Positions 32,287-43,477 are shown, numbered from the stretch's first letter. The stretch is DNA of 64,000 bases from Mycogone perniciosa (GCA_025331125.1 JAOALB010000002.1:310001-374000); one strand, 5' to 3'. Translations and numbers: made by a program. Notes: a model not told the origin generated them from the sequence alone.

Positions 32287-33476
32287 TCATATGACCAAGT
32301 CCCAAATAATTAGGAACGCGCACAACCCGCCTGCGGCGAAGAACGTATATCGGGCTGCGCTTGGCCGTTGGGTAGCTTTCTTCAGCTGCTTGTTGCCTCC
32401 GCCGACGTTTTCCGCGGTTGACATTGAGTCTGCCACAAGCAGCTCGATATTCTCAAACTGGACTGTAAGGTTGTTGACAAGTAGTGTCTGGAGCTCTGAA
32501 ATCTCCAGTAATGACTTTTCGGCAGTCCTACAGGAAACTGTGTTAGCACCACACCAGCAACCCGTGCCTGCAGCTATGCCACCTACCTGACTTTGTCCAG
32601 AGTGCTTTCGTAGTGTTCCATCATGCCCTGGTTTCCCTCCTCAAACATCTGGACCTGCTCCTCTGTCAGGCCCTGGGTAATGGCTGCGGACGCATCCTCA
32701 GGAGCCGTGAAAGCATCATCACCGCCGCCAGTACCTGTTTGTTGTTGCCAAGCTCTATGCGCAGCGGGGGTGAAATCTGCAAAGTCACCTGCTGGAGCAG
32801 CGAACATACTCCGACTCTTTTCCATCTCCCGAGTCAACCTGGTTTCCATCATGTCCTGTTGTGTCCGGCAACATAGCTCCAACCTCTGCCGTAGAAACCA
32901 CATAACGCCGTCGCGATGGCCTCCCGTCTGCTGAGCTTGGCCCTCTGCGGCGACGTGTTCCGAAGACTTGCTACTGGCAATACCGCCAGATGCCCATGAC
33001 CCTAGAGCGCCCAAGCCTCGCGCATACTTCTTGCGAATGATGGCGGATTCCGTCTCGCGGCGAAGCTGTTCTGCCTCGTCCAGGGATCGTATGCTCGCAT
33101 TCAGTTCTCGTATCATCTGCTTCGCATTTGCGTCGATTTCCTCTCGTTCCCGGTCGGAAAGTACTCGTGGTTGATTTTGCACGACCCGAGCCTGTGCCCG
33201 GCGAGGCTGCGCTGTTGACAGATACGCTTGTCGCACATCCTTGAGCTGTTGATGCAGGCTTGTGATGTGGGAATTCTACAACAATGGAATTAGAGAGGCG
33301 CCTCGCGGAGACGGGCTTAAAAGACGAACAATGCGATATGCTTCTTTGAGGAAGCCGTCGATGGTGTCCAGCGAGACTCTCTGGGCGGTTGGCGGAGCAC
33401 TGCGCTGTCGGAGGAACTCATTGAACTGGGAAGTGATGTCCACGGATGGGGAAGCTTGGGGAGTTGCGAGCGACAT
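32287..33476 (-). CDS. ufe1: ER Q-SNARE, syntaxin-18/Ufe1 family (358 aa)
   Basis: Exons 33330-33476, 32587-33275 and 32287-32527, with introns GTTCGT...TTGTAG and GTAGGT...CTGTAG. The N-terminal domain starts MSLATPQASPSVDITSQFNEFLRQ, then carries the syntaxin-18 block LDTIDGFLKEAYRI|NSHITSLHQQLKDVRQAYL. The SNARE motif spans exons 2 and 3 (LTEEQVQMFEEGNQGMMEHYESTLDKVR, TAEKSLLEISELQTLLVNNLTVQFENIELL). A single C-terminal anchor (YTFFAAGGLCAFLIIWDLVI) follows basic residues. This is the tail-anchored t-SNARE for Golgi-to-ER retrograde fusion, partnering Sec20, Use1 and Sec22. The family is clear; Ufe1 orthology is inferred from domain order. Confidence 0.88.
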
Positions 33477-34848
33477 GTTTTCAAATGTAGTAGATCACAA
33501 GGTTTTTATTAAGTTGGCTGAGGCCCAATTGTCGCAAGCCTGCGGAGTTGTCCATGCTCTGCTCGCATGCCACCATCGACATCAAACAGCTACGTATGTA
33601 TGATGATGGAAGCTCCACGACACACATTTGAGAGTGATTAGTCATCACAGTTAGTAACACAAGGCTCAAGCGCCATTTCCGCCCGCACGAGAGGTTCGGC
33701 TATTGATAGCACATACCGACACGTCTGTTTATAGTAGTATTGACAAGGGGTGTAAGCACTCGAAATAGCAGACTAAACTTTGTCTTGTCGTCCATCGACA
33801 TGGCTATGAGCGATTTCTCGATGATTCATCTCCCTGGCTCTCCCTGTTTGGAGAGAATGCAACTGCGGACAACTTATATCCGCCGCTCGATGCGCTTTGG
33901 CCCGGTTCAGTTGCCCGGACTCAATCCCAGCCCCGAAGACAGGTAACAAACAAGCAAGATTCCTGACCACAAAGAGTACGAGCCATCCAATGAGCAATCG
34001 TGGCTTGCGTCTTATTGCCTTTGCGTAATTTCCAGTTTCAGATCGGATATCGGGCCGCACTGACCTGGTGTTTGGAAGATACGAAGTGTACGAAGTACGG
34101 AGTATACATACGAAGACAATACGTGGGCAAAACACACAGGGCGTTTATGCCCAAGATTAACACCATGGTCTGAATTGCGTTGGACTACGGAGCACCTACG
34201 GAGTAGTACTCGCAGAATATCCATGCCAAGCCAGTCTTGTGTGTGGTAGTACGGAGTACTCCATACTACATTACAGATTACAGCTTGCCGACCATCCAAA
34301 ATGATTCGTGGACGGACCAAGTTCGTTTTGCCCTCTTCTCGGACGTCGACCGAGGATGGCACGGGCGGGCGCTGGGCCTTTTTTTTTTTTTGCGCCCAAC
34401 GAGCAATAAAGACTGTTGACCCATAAGCAAGATGGGAACAAATACATGGTTAAAAGCTTGTTTGGCTACTAGCCTTTTCGCTGCCAGCCTCGTTCTGTCG
34501 GCTTGGCTTGTCTTCTATTAGGAATGCAAAGCGCGCGAGCCGTTCTCCCTTTCTCTCTGCCCTCCCTGAATCTCCCCTCTGGAGCCAAGGTCGGGCAAAA
34601 AAAGGGAGGGAGCCGATTGCACCGCATCTTTGATAACGGGCATCGACCGAATCTGTGGGGAAAGCCAATGGGTATGATCGTCTATGGGTCTGTCTCTCCA
34701 CTGCTACCTCGCGGCCGATGCGGCTAGGAGTTCGCATCGATCCGAGCCTCATATGCTTCTTCTCGTCTATCCTTATTATTAGTCGCCCTCCTCGCCACTC
34801 CGCTGATGTACCCGTCCTCTTCTTCTCCCCATCGATGACTGCGCAGTC
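33477..34848. other. Intergenic region between the SNARE and MFS genes
   Basis: About 1.37 kb containing a dense cluster of TACGGAGTA/TACGAAG words (34081-34262), a perfect GGAGTACTCC palindrome (34253-34262), a T-run at 34380-34391, and a C/T-rich leader before the MFS gene. No gene is supported. Confidence 0.45.
34081..34262. repeat. Cluster of TACGGAGTA-type short palindromic words
   Basis: Three exact TACGGAGTA copies (34096, 34197, 34250), further TACGAAG variants at 34079-34116, and the palindrome GGAGTACTCC occur within 180 bp. This is the densest cluster of the word in the window. It looks like a decayed short repeat array or multiple binding sites. Confidence 0.5.
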
Positions 34849-36507
34849 ATGAAGGAGGATGCCCCAATAAGGAGAGTCGACAATGGGCCTGGTGTTTTCG
34901 GCGCCGACAAATCGGCGAACGGGCCCGGAGCCATGTCTTCGGCAAGCTGGATAGATCAGCGGGTGACGACTTCGGCTGAGGTAGCATCACCATCAACCGC
35001 CCTAGGGCAATCACTCTTCACTGATGTTGAAATGGGTTCTTCGGGACGCGCAGCAAGCGAGCCGTACAGCATCTTCTCCCGCCGTATGAAGATATGGATT
35101 ACCGTCATGGCTACCTTGGCAAGCGTTGTCTCGCCAATGACGGCTTTTATATATTTTCCCGCCTTGGACACCCTCGCCAACGAACTTAATGTCTCCATCT
35201 CCTTGATCAACCTCACCCTCACCTCCTACATGATCTTCCAGGGGCTGTCCCCCACCATATTTGGCGACTTCGGTGATATGGCGGGTCGCCGGCCAGCCTT
35301 CATCCTAGCGTTCTTCATCTATCTCCTAGCCAACATCGGCCTGGCCTTGCAACGCGATTATGCTGCCCTGGTCGTGCTCAGGTGTCTGCAATCGGCCGGT
35401 AGCAGTGGAACCCTGGCTCTCTCATACGCTGTTATTGCTGACATCACGCCCACTGCCGAGAGAGGAAGGTACATGGGCTTTATCGGAGTTGGTGCCAACA
35501 TCGGACCTGGTGTCGGGCCAGTGATTGGAGGTATCCTGAGCCAATATCTCGGGTGGCCATCCATCTTCTGGTTTTGTGCCATTTTTGTTTTCGTCTGGCT
35601 GGTTCCATGGATTACCACTGTTCCCGAAATGTGTCGAAATGTCGTCGGAAACGGGTCCATACCGCCACAGTCTTGGAACATCACACTGGTCGAGGTCATG
35701 AGAAGACGAAAGGCTGGGGAACAGCCAGAGCCGGGACCTCAGAGGAAGCTGCGATTTCCAAACCCCCTCGGAACCCTCGCCATCACACTTGAGAAACAAA
35801 TGTGCCAGATTCTGATTATTGCAGCTATCATTTATGTCAATTTTATCCTTGTATCCGCCACGCTGGCAACGTTGTTCACAGAAATCTACCACTACGGAGA
35901 GCTTGAAGTCGGCCTGTGTTACCTTCCATACGGACTGGGCTGTTGCATGACTGTCGTGCTTCAAGGCTATGTAGTTGACTGGAACTATTGCCGGATTGCG
36001 AAGAAGCTCGGTGTCGATGCCACTCATGGCCGGCAAAACCAGATTGGCAACTTCCCCATTGAATCGGCACGGATCCAACCCATATATCCTTCGCTGCTAG
36101 CCGGCGCAGCGGCCCTCATTGGATACGGGTGGGCTTTGGAAGCGGAGACGAGTGTAGCAGGGCCACTTGTGCTGCTGTTTGCCATTGGCATGCTGGTCCC
36201 TAGTTCTCTCAATATCTTGAACACTCTTATTGTCGACCTTCACCCTGATGCAACAGCCACGGCGGCGGCGGCCAACAATCTGGTGCGCTGTCTGTTTGGA
36301 GCTGCGGCAACAGCGGTGGTTGATTACATGCTCGATGCTATGGGGAGAGGCTGGTGCTTCACATTCTTAGCTCTGCTCATGGTGGCATGCTTGCCCTGGC
36401 TGAGATTCATTGAAAAACGGGGTCCTCTTTGGAGGGCCGAGAAGCTGAAGAGAAAGGGGAGCACCGACAGTGGCGCCGATGAAGTAGCCGTGACTGGTGA
36501 AGAATGA
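34849..36507 (+). CDS. MFS drug:H+ antiporter, DHA1 family (552 aa)
   Basis: A single exon. After a roughly 80-residue cytoplasmic N-terminus I count twelve hydrophobic segments. Motif A (GDFGDMAGRRPAF) lies between segments 2 and 3, and the antiporter motif C (GVGANIGPGVGPVIGGIL) is in segment 5. The first helix ends with the DHA1-typical FIYFPALDTLANELNVSISLINLTLTSYMI. Segments 6 and 7 are separated by a basic loop (RRRKAGEQPEPGPQRKLRFPNPLG). Relatives include Qdr and Dtr1-type transporters exporting polyamines, weak acids or drugs across the plasma membrane. The substrate cannot be told from sequence, and no biosynthetic cluster surrounds it. The start ATG at 34849 is the first in frame. 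Confidence 0.9.
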   Translation: MKEDAPIRRVDNGPGVFGADKSANGPGAMSSASWIDQRVTTSAEVASPSTALGQSLFTDVEMGSSGRAASEPYSIFSRRMKIWITVMATLASVVSPMTAFIYFPALDTLANELNVSISLINLTLTSYMIFQGLSPTIFGDFGDMAGRRPAFILAFFIYLLANIGLALQRDYAALVVLRCLQSAGSSGTLALSYAVIADITPTAERGRYMGFIGVGANIGPGVGPVIGGILSQYLGWPSIFWFCAIFVFVWLVPWITTVPEMCRNVVGNGSIPPQSWNITLVEVMRRRKAGEQPEPGPQRKLRFPNPLGTLAITLEKQMCQILIIAAIIYVNFILVSATLATLFTEIYHYGELEVGLCYLPYGLGCCMTVVLQGYVVDWNYCRIAKKLGVDATHGRQNQIGNFPIESARIQPIYPSLLAGAAALIGYGWALEAETSVAGPLVLLFAIGMLVPSSLNILNTLIVDLHPDATATAAAANNLVRCLFGAAATAVVDYMLDAMGRGWCFTFLALLMVACLPWLRFIEKRGPLWRAEKLKRKGSTDSGADEVAVTGEE

Positions 36508-36649
36508 AGCGCCTTCGTATTGATGACATGACTCTGGAGTTGGGCGTTGCGTTGGGGGCGGCATAGCCACGGCGTTGGATACCACAGGGGAGATCTTAAA
36601 CGGGTATGATTATAGCATCATGAAATCGTTATTTATTAATTTTTATTCT

Positions 36650-37318
36650 TTATAGAGCTGGAATAGCATTCTCCACGGGCTCCCTCAGTGACTCCCACAT
36701 CATCCAGTCTGATCGAGTAGTCCTGTTGAACGTTAGCCATTTGTTTTATATGGGTGACTCGTAAGGGATAAAATTCACGGTAAAAGGCCCATAGAATGGA
36801 CTTTCCAGACACCCACTGCCAATGCCAAGAGCTGCATGGCCACATACACAAACTTGGTCTGCAACAGCTTGGCTGAGGTGCTCTCGGTCTGGAACCTCTC
36901 AAAAGCCTGGTTCGTGGCCATGAGGCCCATGATAGGATTCTTGAAGGCCATAATAACCATCATGATGCTGAAGATTTGCAGCGAATTGCCTGACATGTAC
37001 ATCATAATAGCGGTCATGGGGAGACCCTTGACAGGGGCGAGGGCGACTTCCCACGCCTTTTTCAGTTTCAGGGTATCCCTCTCCTCGGCTGACGGGGGCT
37101 TTCGCGGTTGGACCTTGGCGTCTTTATTTTTCTGGCGAGAGACTTGGAGTTAGTGATTTGGCAATGTTAGAGGCAATGGACCGATGCGCGCGCACCTTGG
37201 AACCGGGAACGCCAGAGAATCCCGGAGGGTCTGGGATGCCGGGCGCCTTGGACTTTGCTTGCGGAGGCGATTCGAGCTGGGCGACCCAATAAGGGACGGC
37301 GGGTTTTGTAGAAGCCAT
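36650..37318 (-). CDS. emc4: ER membrane protein complex subunit 4 (182 aa)
   Basis: Exons 37196-37318, 36779-37131 and 36650-36722; introns GTGCGC...CGCCAG and GTGAAT...AACAG. The start MASTKPAVPYWVAQLESPP is followed by a cytosolic Lys/Pro segment (AKVQPRKPPSAEERDTLKLKKAWEVAL). The EMC4 hallmark APVKGLPMTAIMMYMSGNSLQIFSIMM and a second hydrophobic segment (KFVYVAMQLLALAVGVWKV) come next. The tail is TTRSDWMMWESLREPVENAIPAL. Emc4 (DUF1077/TMEM85) belongs to the insertase that places tail-anchored and multipass proteins in the ER membrane. It shares a divergent promoter with apl2. The last exon encodes 24 residues. Confidence 0.93.
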
Positions 37319-37989
37319 GATTCTAACCAACAGCTAAAAATAGACCTCAGAGCTTCGCCGCTATATTGATTTCGCCGCGCCGGACGAGACGATGGTGAAA
37401 GATGAGTAGAAGGCTGTCGTTAGTGGGTAAGGTGATGGTGTTCGTCTGGTTGACGTTGCGTTTGGGTCCACTTATGGCGGATTGCTAGGCGCACGCGCAG
37501 CTCCTTATCGATAGCACATGAGCCAATGTAGTACATACCTCTGCGCGCATACCGACTCTGCCGGGTATCGCTCCCCTTTTTCTTCAATAACGGACAACAA
37601 CGAGTCTGCGAACACGACGACACACTTTTAAGACGGCGCCTCGATATCTGGAAGACCTGCAGACAGACGGCGATACTATCAGACCGAAACGTGGCACTCT
37701 GCCATATCGCTATCGATCGATTGACCCCGAAAAGAAATCACCGAGAATATATGTGACGGTCCCTTTCTCAGAAATCCAATAGTCTGTTCGTTCATTGCTA
37801 CACGTCGGCACCCGTCTTGGCCTCTGTCGCGCGCGCGCAGTTGTGCGGATTGTCTCCGTATATCGGTGCTTTATTACGACAAGCCCATCGATAACACCCT
37901 CGAGGAGTGGAGGGGCTTGTGTGTTTGTCGGAGGCCACCCGATCAGACGTCTCGTGACAAGCTTTTGATCTGCGGTATCAGCCTACGCC
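37319..37989. promoter_or_regulatory. Divergent promoter emc4 / apl2 with three ATCGAT cores
   Basis: 671 bp between two divergent trafficking genes. It contains TTATCGATA (37505), CTATCGATCG (37711) and ATCGATAA (37887). Uniform-base chance would give about 0.16 copies of ATCGAT in this length. An alternating CGCG run occurs near 37831. No extra gene is seen. Confidence 0.4.
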
Positions 37990-40535
37990 ATGTCCGGCAA
38001 CGGAGGTGGAGGGGACTCCAAGCTGTTCGCTCGAGTAAGCATATGATCTTTCCTCCAGCTTTCTGCATTCTCCGCCCCCACGATGCGCTCCCCTCCTGGG
38101 GCTCGTTTCAGCTTCCCTCATCATATCGCAAGCCCTCCACCACAACCTGACACGGCGCTGCCGGTCACATCCACAGCGCCGGTCCCATTTTGCTACACTC
38201 TTGCTTGTCTTATAATGCCATCATCATCGTCTGCGCGATCGCGCTGCCGACGACATGATGGCGCTGCATCCTGCGTACATTTACATGCCAGTGATTTCGA
38301 TCCCGCTAAAAAAAAGTCCACAGGGCAAAGTCGCTGAGCTGCGCCTCGAGCTGAACAGCGGCGGGAAGAAAGACAAGAACTATTCGATGAAGAAGATTGC
38401 GCTTAAGAGGATCGTCGCCAACATGACCATGAGCAACAACGATATGGTTGCACTATTTCCCGACATCATTGGGTGTATGCATATACCGAGCTTGGAAATC
38501 AAGAAGATGTGCTTTCTCTATCTTGTCAACTATGCGCGGGTTCGACCGGAGATCGCCGTTAATGCAATTCCGGTACTGGAGCGTGTAAGTCGAGATGGAC
38601 GGTCAAGGGTGTTTGGAAGCTTGGACCCAGCGTTAATGAGCATGGCAGGATATGGATGACCCTAACCCTCTCGTTCGAGCTCTGGCATTGCGAACTATGT
38701 CGTACATCCACGTACGGGAGTTTGTCAAAGCAACTGTCCCTCTTGTTAAGAACATGTTGAGGGATTCGGACCCGTATGTACGAAAAACAGCGGCATTCTG
38801 TGTCGCGAAACTTTACGACCACGACCGGCACATGGTGGAGCAATCAGACTTGATCGATCGGCTTAACGGGCTGCTCAGAGATGATAATCCTACTGTGGTT
38901 GCCAGTGCGCTGGCTGGACTGATGGATATCTGGGAAAGGAGTGATGCAATCAAGCTCACAATCGATTACACTAACGCATCGAAAATGGTGGCTATTCTTG
39001 CCGATTGTTCTGAGTAAGTGTACTGAATGCATGAAGTGTTGGATCTCTCACTGACATGTACTAGATGGGGCCAGACATATATCTTGGAGGCGCTAATGTC
39101 ATACGTGCCTCAAGAATCCGGAGAAGCGTTGTTGTTAGCGGAGCGAATAGCTCCCCGGCTATCCCACTCCAACTCCTCGGTCGTCTTGACTTGTATCCGA
39201 GTCATCTTGTACCTTATGAACTACATTGCGGACCAGAAATCTGTTTCTGCGCTATGCAAGAAACTCTCCCCTCCTCTCGTAACGCTGTTAGCCAAAGGAC
39301 CCGAAGTGCAGTATCTGGCACTGAGGAACGCTTTACTTATCCTACAACGGAGACCCGAAGTCCTGAGAAACGATATCCGAGTATTTTTCTGCAAATACAA
39401 CGATCCGATCTATGTTAAGGTCACGAAGTTGGAGCTGATCTTTATGCTGGCGAATGAGAAGAACATCGATGAAGTTTTGACTGAGTTGAGGGAATATGCC
39501 ACTGAGATCGATGTGCACTTTGTGCGGAAGGCCGTACGAGCCATTGGCAAACTTGCGATCAAGATTGAACCTGCGGCACGGCGGTGTATCGACCTCCTTT
39601 TGGAACTTGTCTCAACCAAGATCACATACATCGTGCAGGAAGCTACAGTTGTGATACGAAATATCTTCAGAAAATACCCGAATCAATACGAGTCCATCAT
39701 TGGCACCCTGTGCGAGCACTTGGACTCATTGGACGAGCCGGAGGCAAAGGCGGCCATGGTGTGGGTTATTGGGCAATACGCGGACCGCATCGAGAATAGC
39801 GATGCCTTGCTGGAAGACTTTTTGTATTCGTTCTTGGAAGAGCCTGTGGAGGTTCAGCTGGCGCTCCTTACAGCAACTGTGAAGCTCTTCATTCAAAGAC
39901 CGACCAAGGCCCAGGAGCTGGTTCCCAAAGTCCTTAAGTGGGCCACTGAGGAGACGGATAACCCCGATCTCCGGGACCGAGCATACATGTACTGGCGGCT
40001 ATTGTCAACAGACATGGGCGCTGCGAAAGAAATTGTGATGGGAGACAAGCCACCGATCACAGCCGAGTCAGAGCGGCTGGAGTCATCGACATTGGAGGAG
40101 ATGTGTCTCAACGTTGGCACTTTGGCAACGGTCTACCTTAAGCCGGTCCAGACCGTGTTCCGCTCTGCAAGGCCACGGAAACTACAGGATTCCCCGGCGC
40201 TACAGAAGCAGCATCTGCCGAGTGATGTGGATAACCAAAAGAGCATTAGCATGTTTGGGCGAGGCGGGCAACCGACAAATATCGATCTCAGGAGCCGCAC
40301 GGCTGCCCCTGCTGCAAACGGGGGAAACATGGCGCAAGCGGTTAGTGACGCCGATGCCTACTTCTCCAACATCGGGACACAGCAGATGGCGGCGATGCGG
40401 ATAGATCAAGCAGACGATGTGTTTGGCGGAGGCGGAGGTAATGTGACAGGCTATGTGGTGAGTGCGCATGCACCACAGGCGGTGCTTCAGCCGGCGCAAG
40501 GAGGTGGCAGCAATGGCGACTTGTTGGATTTGTGA
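37990..40535 (+). CDS. apl2: AP-1 complex beta-adaptin (713 aa)
   Basis: Exons 37990-38034, 38324-38584, 38649-39013 and 39065-40535; introns start GTAAGC, GTAAGT, GTAAGT. The first exon encodes only 15 residues (MSGNGGGGDSKLFAR), joined over a 289-nt intron to GKVAELRLELN. The adaptin trunk of HEAT-like repeats is well conserved (KKDKNYSMKKIALKRIVANMTMS, DMDDPNPLVRALALRTMSYIHV, KKLSPPLVTLLAKGPEVQYLALRN). It is followed by a Gly/Gln/Ala-rich hinge. There is no appendage domain, as in fungal beta-1 subunits. The protein ends NGDLLDL, a clathrin-box-like tail. It is the large subunit of the AP-1 clathrin adaptor for trans-Golgi/endosome traffic. Beta-2 cannot be fully excluded, but length and tail favour AP-1. 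Confidence 0.92.
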
Positions 40536-41388
40536 TGAACAGAAGGGCTGGCTGGTGTGTGTTTCTAAGCCAATATTCTTGATGCTTCAAGCGTGTATGT
40601 ACAACCGGGTTTCTCGCAACCAGAATGTAATGTGTACTTTTTTACTCTGAACTGATCGTACTGCTGTGAAACGCTGTGCTTGATGGAAATATTAGATCTT
40701 CTTTTTGGATATATTATTTATTACCTGACACGTCCTGTTCTCTTGTCGACTTAACACAGCCTTGTGGGGCGGTATGTCCGGGAACGGCAACATTCAGCGA
40801 TAGCGCTGAGTCAGAACTTAGATAAGCCCCATATTATGTGAGGCGTCCCATCTGCAAGCAGCAGCTGAAGAGAAATGCTGGCATGGAAGTTTGAGCAAAG
40901 TCGAATACTACTCGTATTTCCTGATAGAATTGTTGCCAAAGACCGGTCCTAGCCGACTCCGCGGAGAAGAGACTTCCATCAAGTAAATAACAATACCCAT
41001 GACAAGCTGGACATGCGCCTCTGGACGGAGCATTGGGGGGAGGGGCGCTACGCTTACAGGGCTAAACACCGTGGCTGAACTATGCGGGTGGGTGAGGAAT
41101 CAATGACGGACGGTGAAAGCAGTCAATATTGTTGCGATGCCACTTCAGCACTTTGCTTTAATATCTAATAGTGTCTGCGGGCTTTGGAATCGGCGGTAGG
41201 GGCTGGATAATGGATTGCAGACTCAGATAATGGAATATGAAACAGATGGTGGCGGCTGCGGCTGCACAGTTGCTTGGCCGATGGGTGTGGATTATTTCTT
41301 TACCTGTGCGAAGGACGAAGTACTATAGGTACTCCGTGGAGGTGCATAATATGGGGAAACTTGCATCACGAAAACGACGTGCGAGGAG

Positions 41389-41412
41389 GTATGTATGTAT
41401 GTATGTATGTAT
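41389..41412. repeat. GTAT tetranucleotide microsatellite
   Basis: About six tandem GTAT units in intergenic DNA. Confidence 0.7.
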
Positions 41413-41626
41413 CTATGAGTTGCAGCTCGTTTGCAGGACCAACACAAATAGCGGTGATTGCTGTACGAAGTAGATACGCCGTACTCGTAATAATCAAAAC
41501 ATTGCCTCGATGTTATTTGGTGATAGTGTTCCTCGCGTGCGTGAGTCTTACTTGATGCCTTCATGTCTCAGCCCTTCTGCGGCTGGATAGCGTCATCTAC
41601 CTGAGCATTTACGGAGTCGGACTATC

Positions 41627-41642
41627 TACGAAGTACTTCGTA
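41627..41642. repeat. 16-bp perfect palindrome TACGAAGTACTTCGTA
   Basis: A loop-free perfect palindrome composed of TACGAAGT and its complement, related to the TACGGAGTA word family. It lies about 0.9 kb upstream of the ubiquitin-fold gene. Confidence 0.6.
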
Positions 41643-42553
41643 CTCGTGTGTGCATTTCCGTACCTTCCTTATTACATCAACAAGCCTCTGGGCGCAGATG
41701 CAGAGTATCACACAGCATTTGCTTATTTCTTGATTTTTTTTTGTGATTTCTTGTCTCCCGTCATCATCCATTTTATGCTCGTAAACCTTCACCCTCCTCC
41801 GGCCCACGGCTTTGCTTCCCCGCGTGCGTGTGTTGAGTAAGTGGGTGTGTGCGTGTGCTCAGCCAGCCAGCCAGTCGCTTCCTTGCAGTGTCTGTCTCTG
41901 CTTTTGTTCTATTTTGCTCTTGGAGGTTTTTATTTGGTTTTTTTTTTTTTTTTTTTTTGCTTCTCTCCCGACTAACCCTCTCCTCCTCCCAAGCTGGTGC
42001 GACTTGGAACAGTACGGGTACTGTCTGTCCTGTGAGACCTGCTTCGGGCAAAGCCTCAGTGAACATTGCATTTCCTACCTGACAAAAAGCATCCGTCGAT
42101 TCGTATGCCTCGAGCTGGTGCCCACTAGCGCATTCGTCTTTCGTTCGCATTGCATTCTAGCCGGGAGTCCCGCATCTCTCCCCACACACCCCGTGTCCCC
42201 GGAACCTGCCTCTCTGCTCTGGTCTGCTCTGGTCTGGTCGATCCGCTCCGCTCTGCTCTGCGCTGTGCTGTGCTCTGCTGTGTCGACGAGTCGTGAACGG
42301 GTCCCAACGGCCCTTTCTTCCCTCCTCCATCTTAAGTCGTCACACGAGTTCCGACAGTGGCTCTCTGCCACCCACCCTCCCATTGACCTCCCATTGACCG
42401 TTGCTACCGCACCGAATCTTGTTTTTGCATCGCTAGGCCTGCGCATGAATTGAGTCGCCTGCACACTCGTTTGCCGATCTCGCCGACCCTCTTCCCCTTG
42501 GTGCTGCAGCACCGATCCCGCATTCCTGCCATCGCCTGGCTCAGCCCCCCGAG

Positions 42554-43477
42554 ATGTCGGCTGCTGCGGAATCCACCATGAGCGGTGGCAACGCTGCCAC
42601 CACCGACGACTCGCATCTCGAGCAGCCCAACGACGCCGTGTTGATGAAGACGATGCCTCAGCCGCTTCAGATGGAAGACAAGCCTGGCGACTCCGAGGCT
42701 GCAAAGCATGCGCCCGAAAGTGCACCTGAGCCATCATCATCATCATCAGACAGCCATCCTCCCGTCCCCACCGAATCGGTCGACCCCGAACAACCTGAAC
42801 AGGGGAAGGCATCGGCTGTGGCAGCATCATCGTCATCATCCAAGGGAAAAGAAAAGGAGGATGCTCCCGCGCCGCCTGCCAAAGAGGATATCTCCAGGGA
42901 GGATAGACCTCAGGAGGAGAGCCAGGAGTCCATCATGGCCATCGGCCCGGCCCAGGAGGATATCAGATCCGCTGTCCCCGGCGGCACCGACAGTGGGCCC
43001 GTCTGCAATATCACCCTGCTGTTGGCTTCAGGCGGCCGACATCCATACAAACTTGATGCCAAATACCTAAGCCGGAGAAATGTTGCCATGCCAGACGAGG
43101 ACGAGCATGGCAACCCAGATCCGTTCAGCATCAGCATCTACACCTTGAAGGAACTGATTCTGCGGGAGTGGAGGGCTGATTGGGAAGCCAAGCCAGCGAG
43201 CCCGAGCAGCATACGACTCATCCATTTTGGAAAGCTGTTGGACGACAAGGAGCAACTGAAGAGTAGTTCCCCCCTGAATCTTATCGATGACCCAACCCAT
43301 TGACTGACGAATGCTGCAGAGTATCAATTTAGCCCCGAGAACCCCAATGTGGTACACATGAGCATCCGTCCCCAGGATCTCGACGAAGAGGAACCCAAGG
43401 CCGGGAGTAAGAGTCTTCCCACGGGTGGCGGGGATGGTGAAGGCGCAAGAGAGGGAAGATGCTGTGTCATATTATGA
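42554..43477 (+). CDS. Prenylated ubiquitin-fold protein, MUB-like (288 aa)
   Basis: Exons 42554-43262 and 43320-43477 (GTAGTT...CTGCAG). Residues 1-145 are disordered and Ser/Pro/Glu/Asp-rich. The C-terminal half is a ubiquitin-like fold of the Rad60-SLD_2/MUB type: VCNITLLLASGGRHPYKLD, ISIYTLKELILREW, IRLIHFGKLLDDKEQLK, then YQFSPENPNVVHMSIRP across the intron. It ends GRCCVIL, a CaaX box with Leu at the last position, expected to be geranylgeranylated. The product is therefore probably a membrane-anchored ubiquitin-fold protein. Plant MUBs recruit E2 enzymes to the plasma membrane; the fungal role is not established. Two N-terminal ATGs (residues 1 and 9) are available. Confidence 0.85.

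Larger units (their letters stand above)
40536..42553. other. 2-kb intergenic region with long pyrimidine-rich leader
   Basis: Holds a GTAT microsatellite (41389-41412), the 16-bp palindrome TACGAAGTACTTCGTA (41627-41642), a T-run of about 21 (41938-41958), and CT/TCTGC-rich sequence (42220-42290) leading to the ubiquitin-fold gene. Long ORFs on either strand here are low-complexity Ser/Leu/Cys-rich artefacts of the CT-rich DNA. Confidence 0.45.

Noticed and set aside
41812..42453. 213-codon plus ORF upstream of the ubiquitin-fold gene
   Set aside because: Lies in CT-rich leader DNA. The product is Ser/Leu/Cys/Phe low complexity and the listed start is not ATG. Composition explains it.
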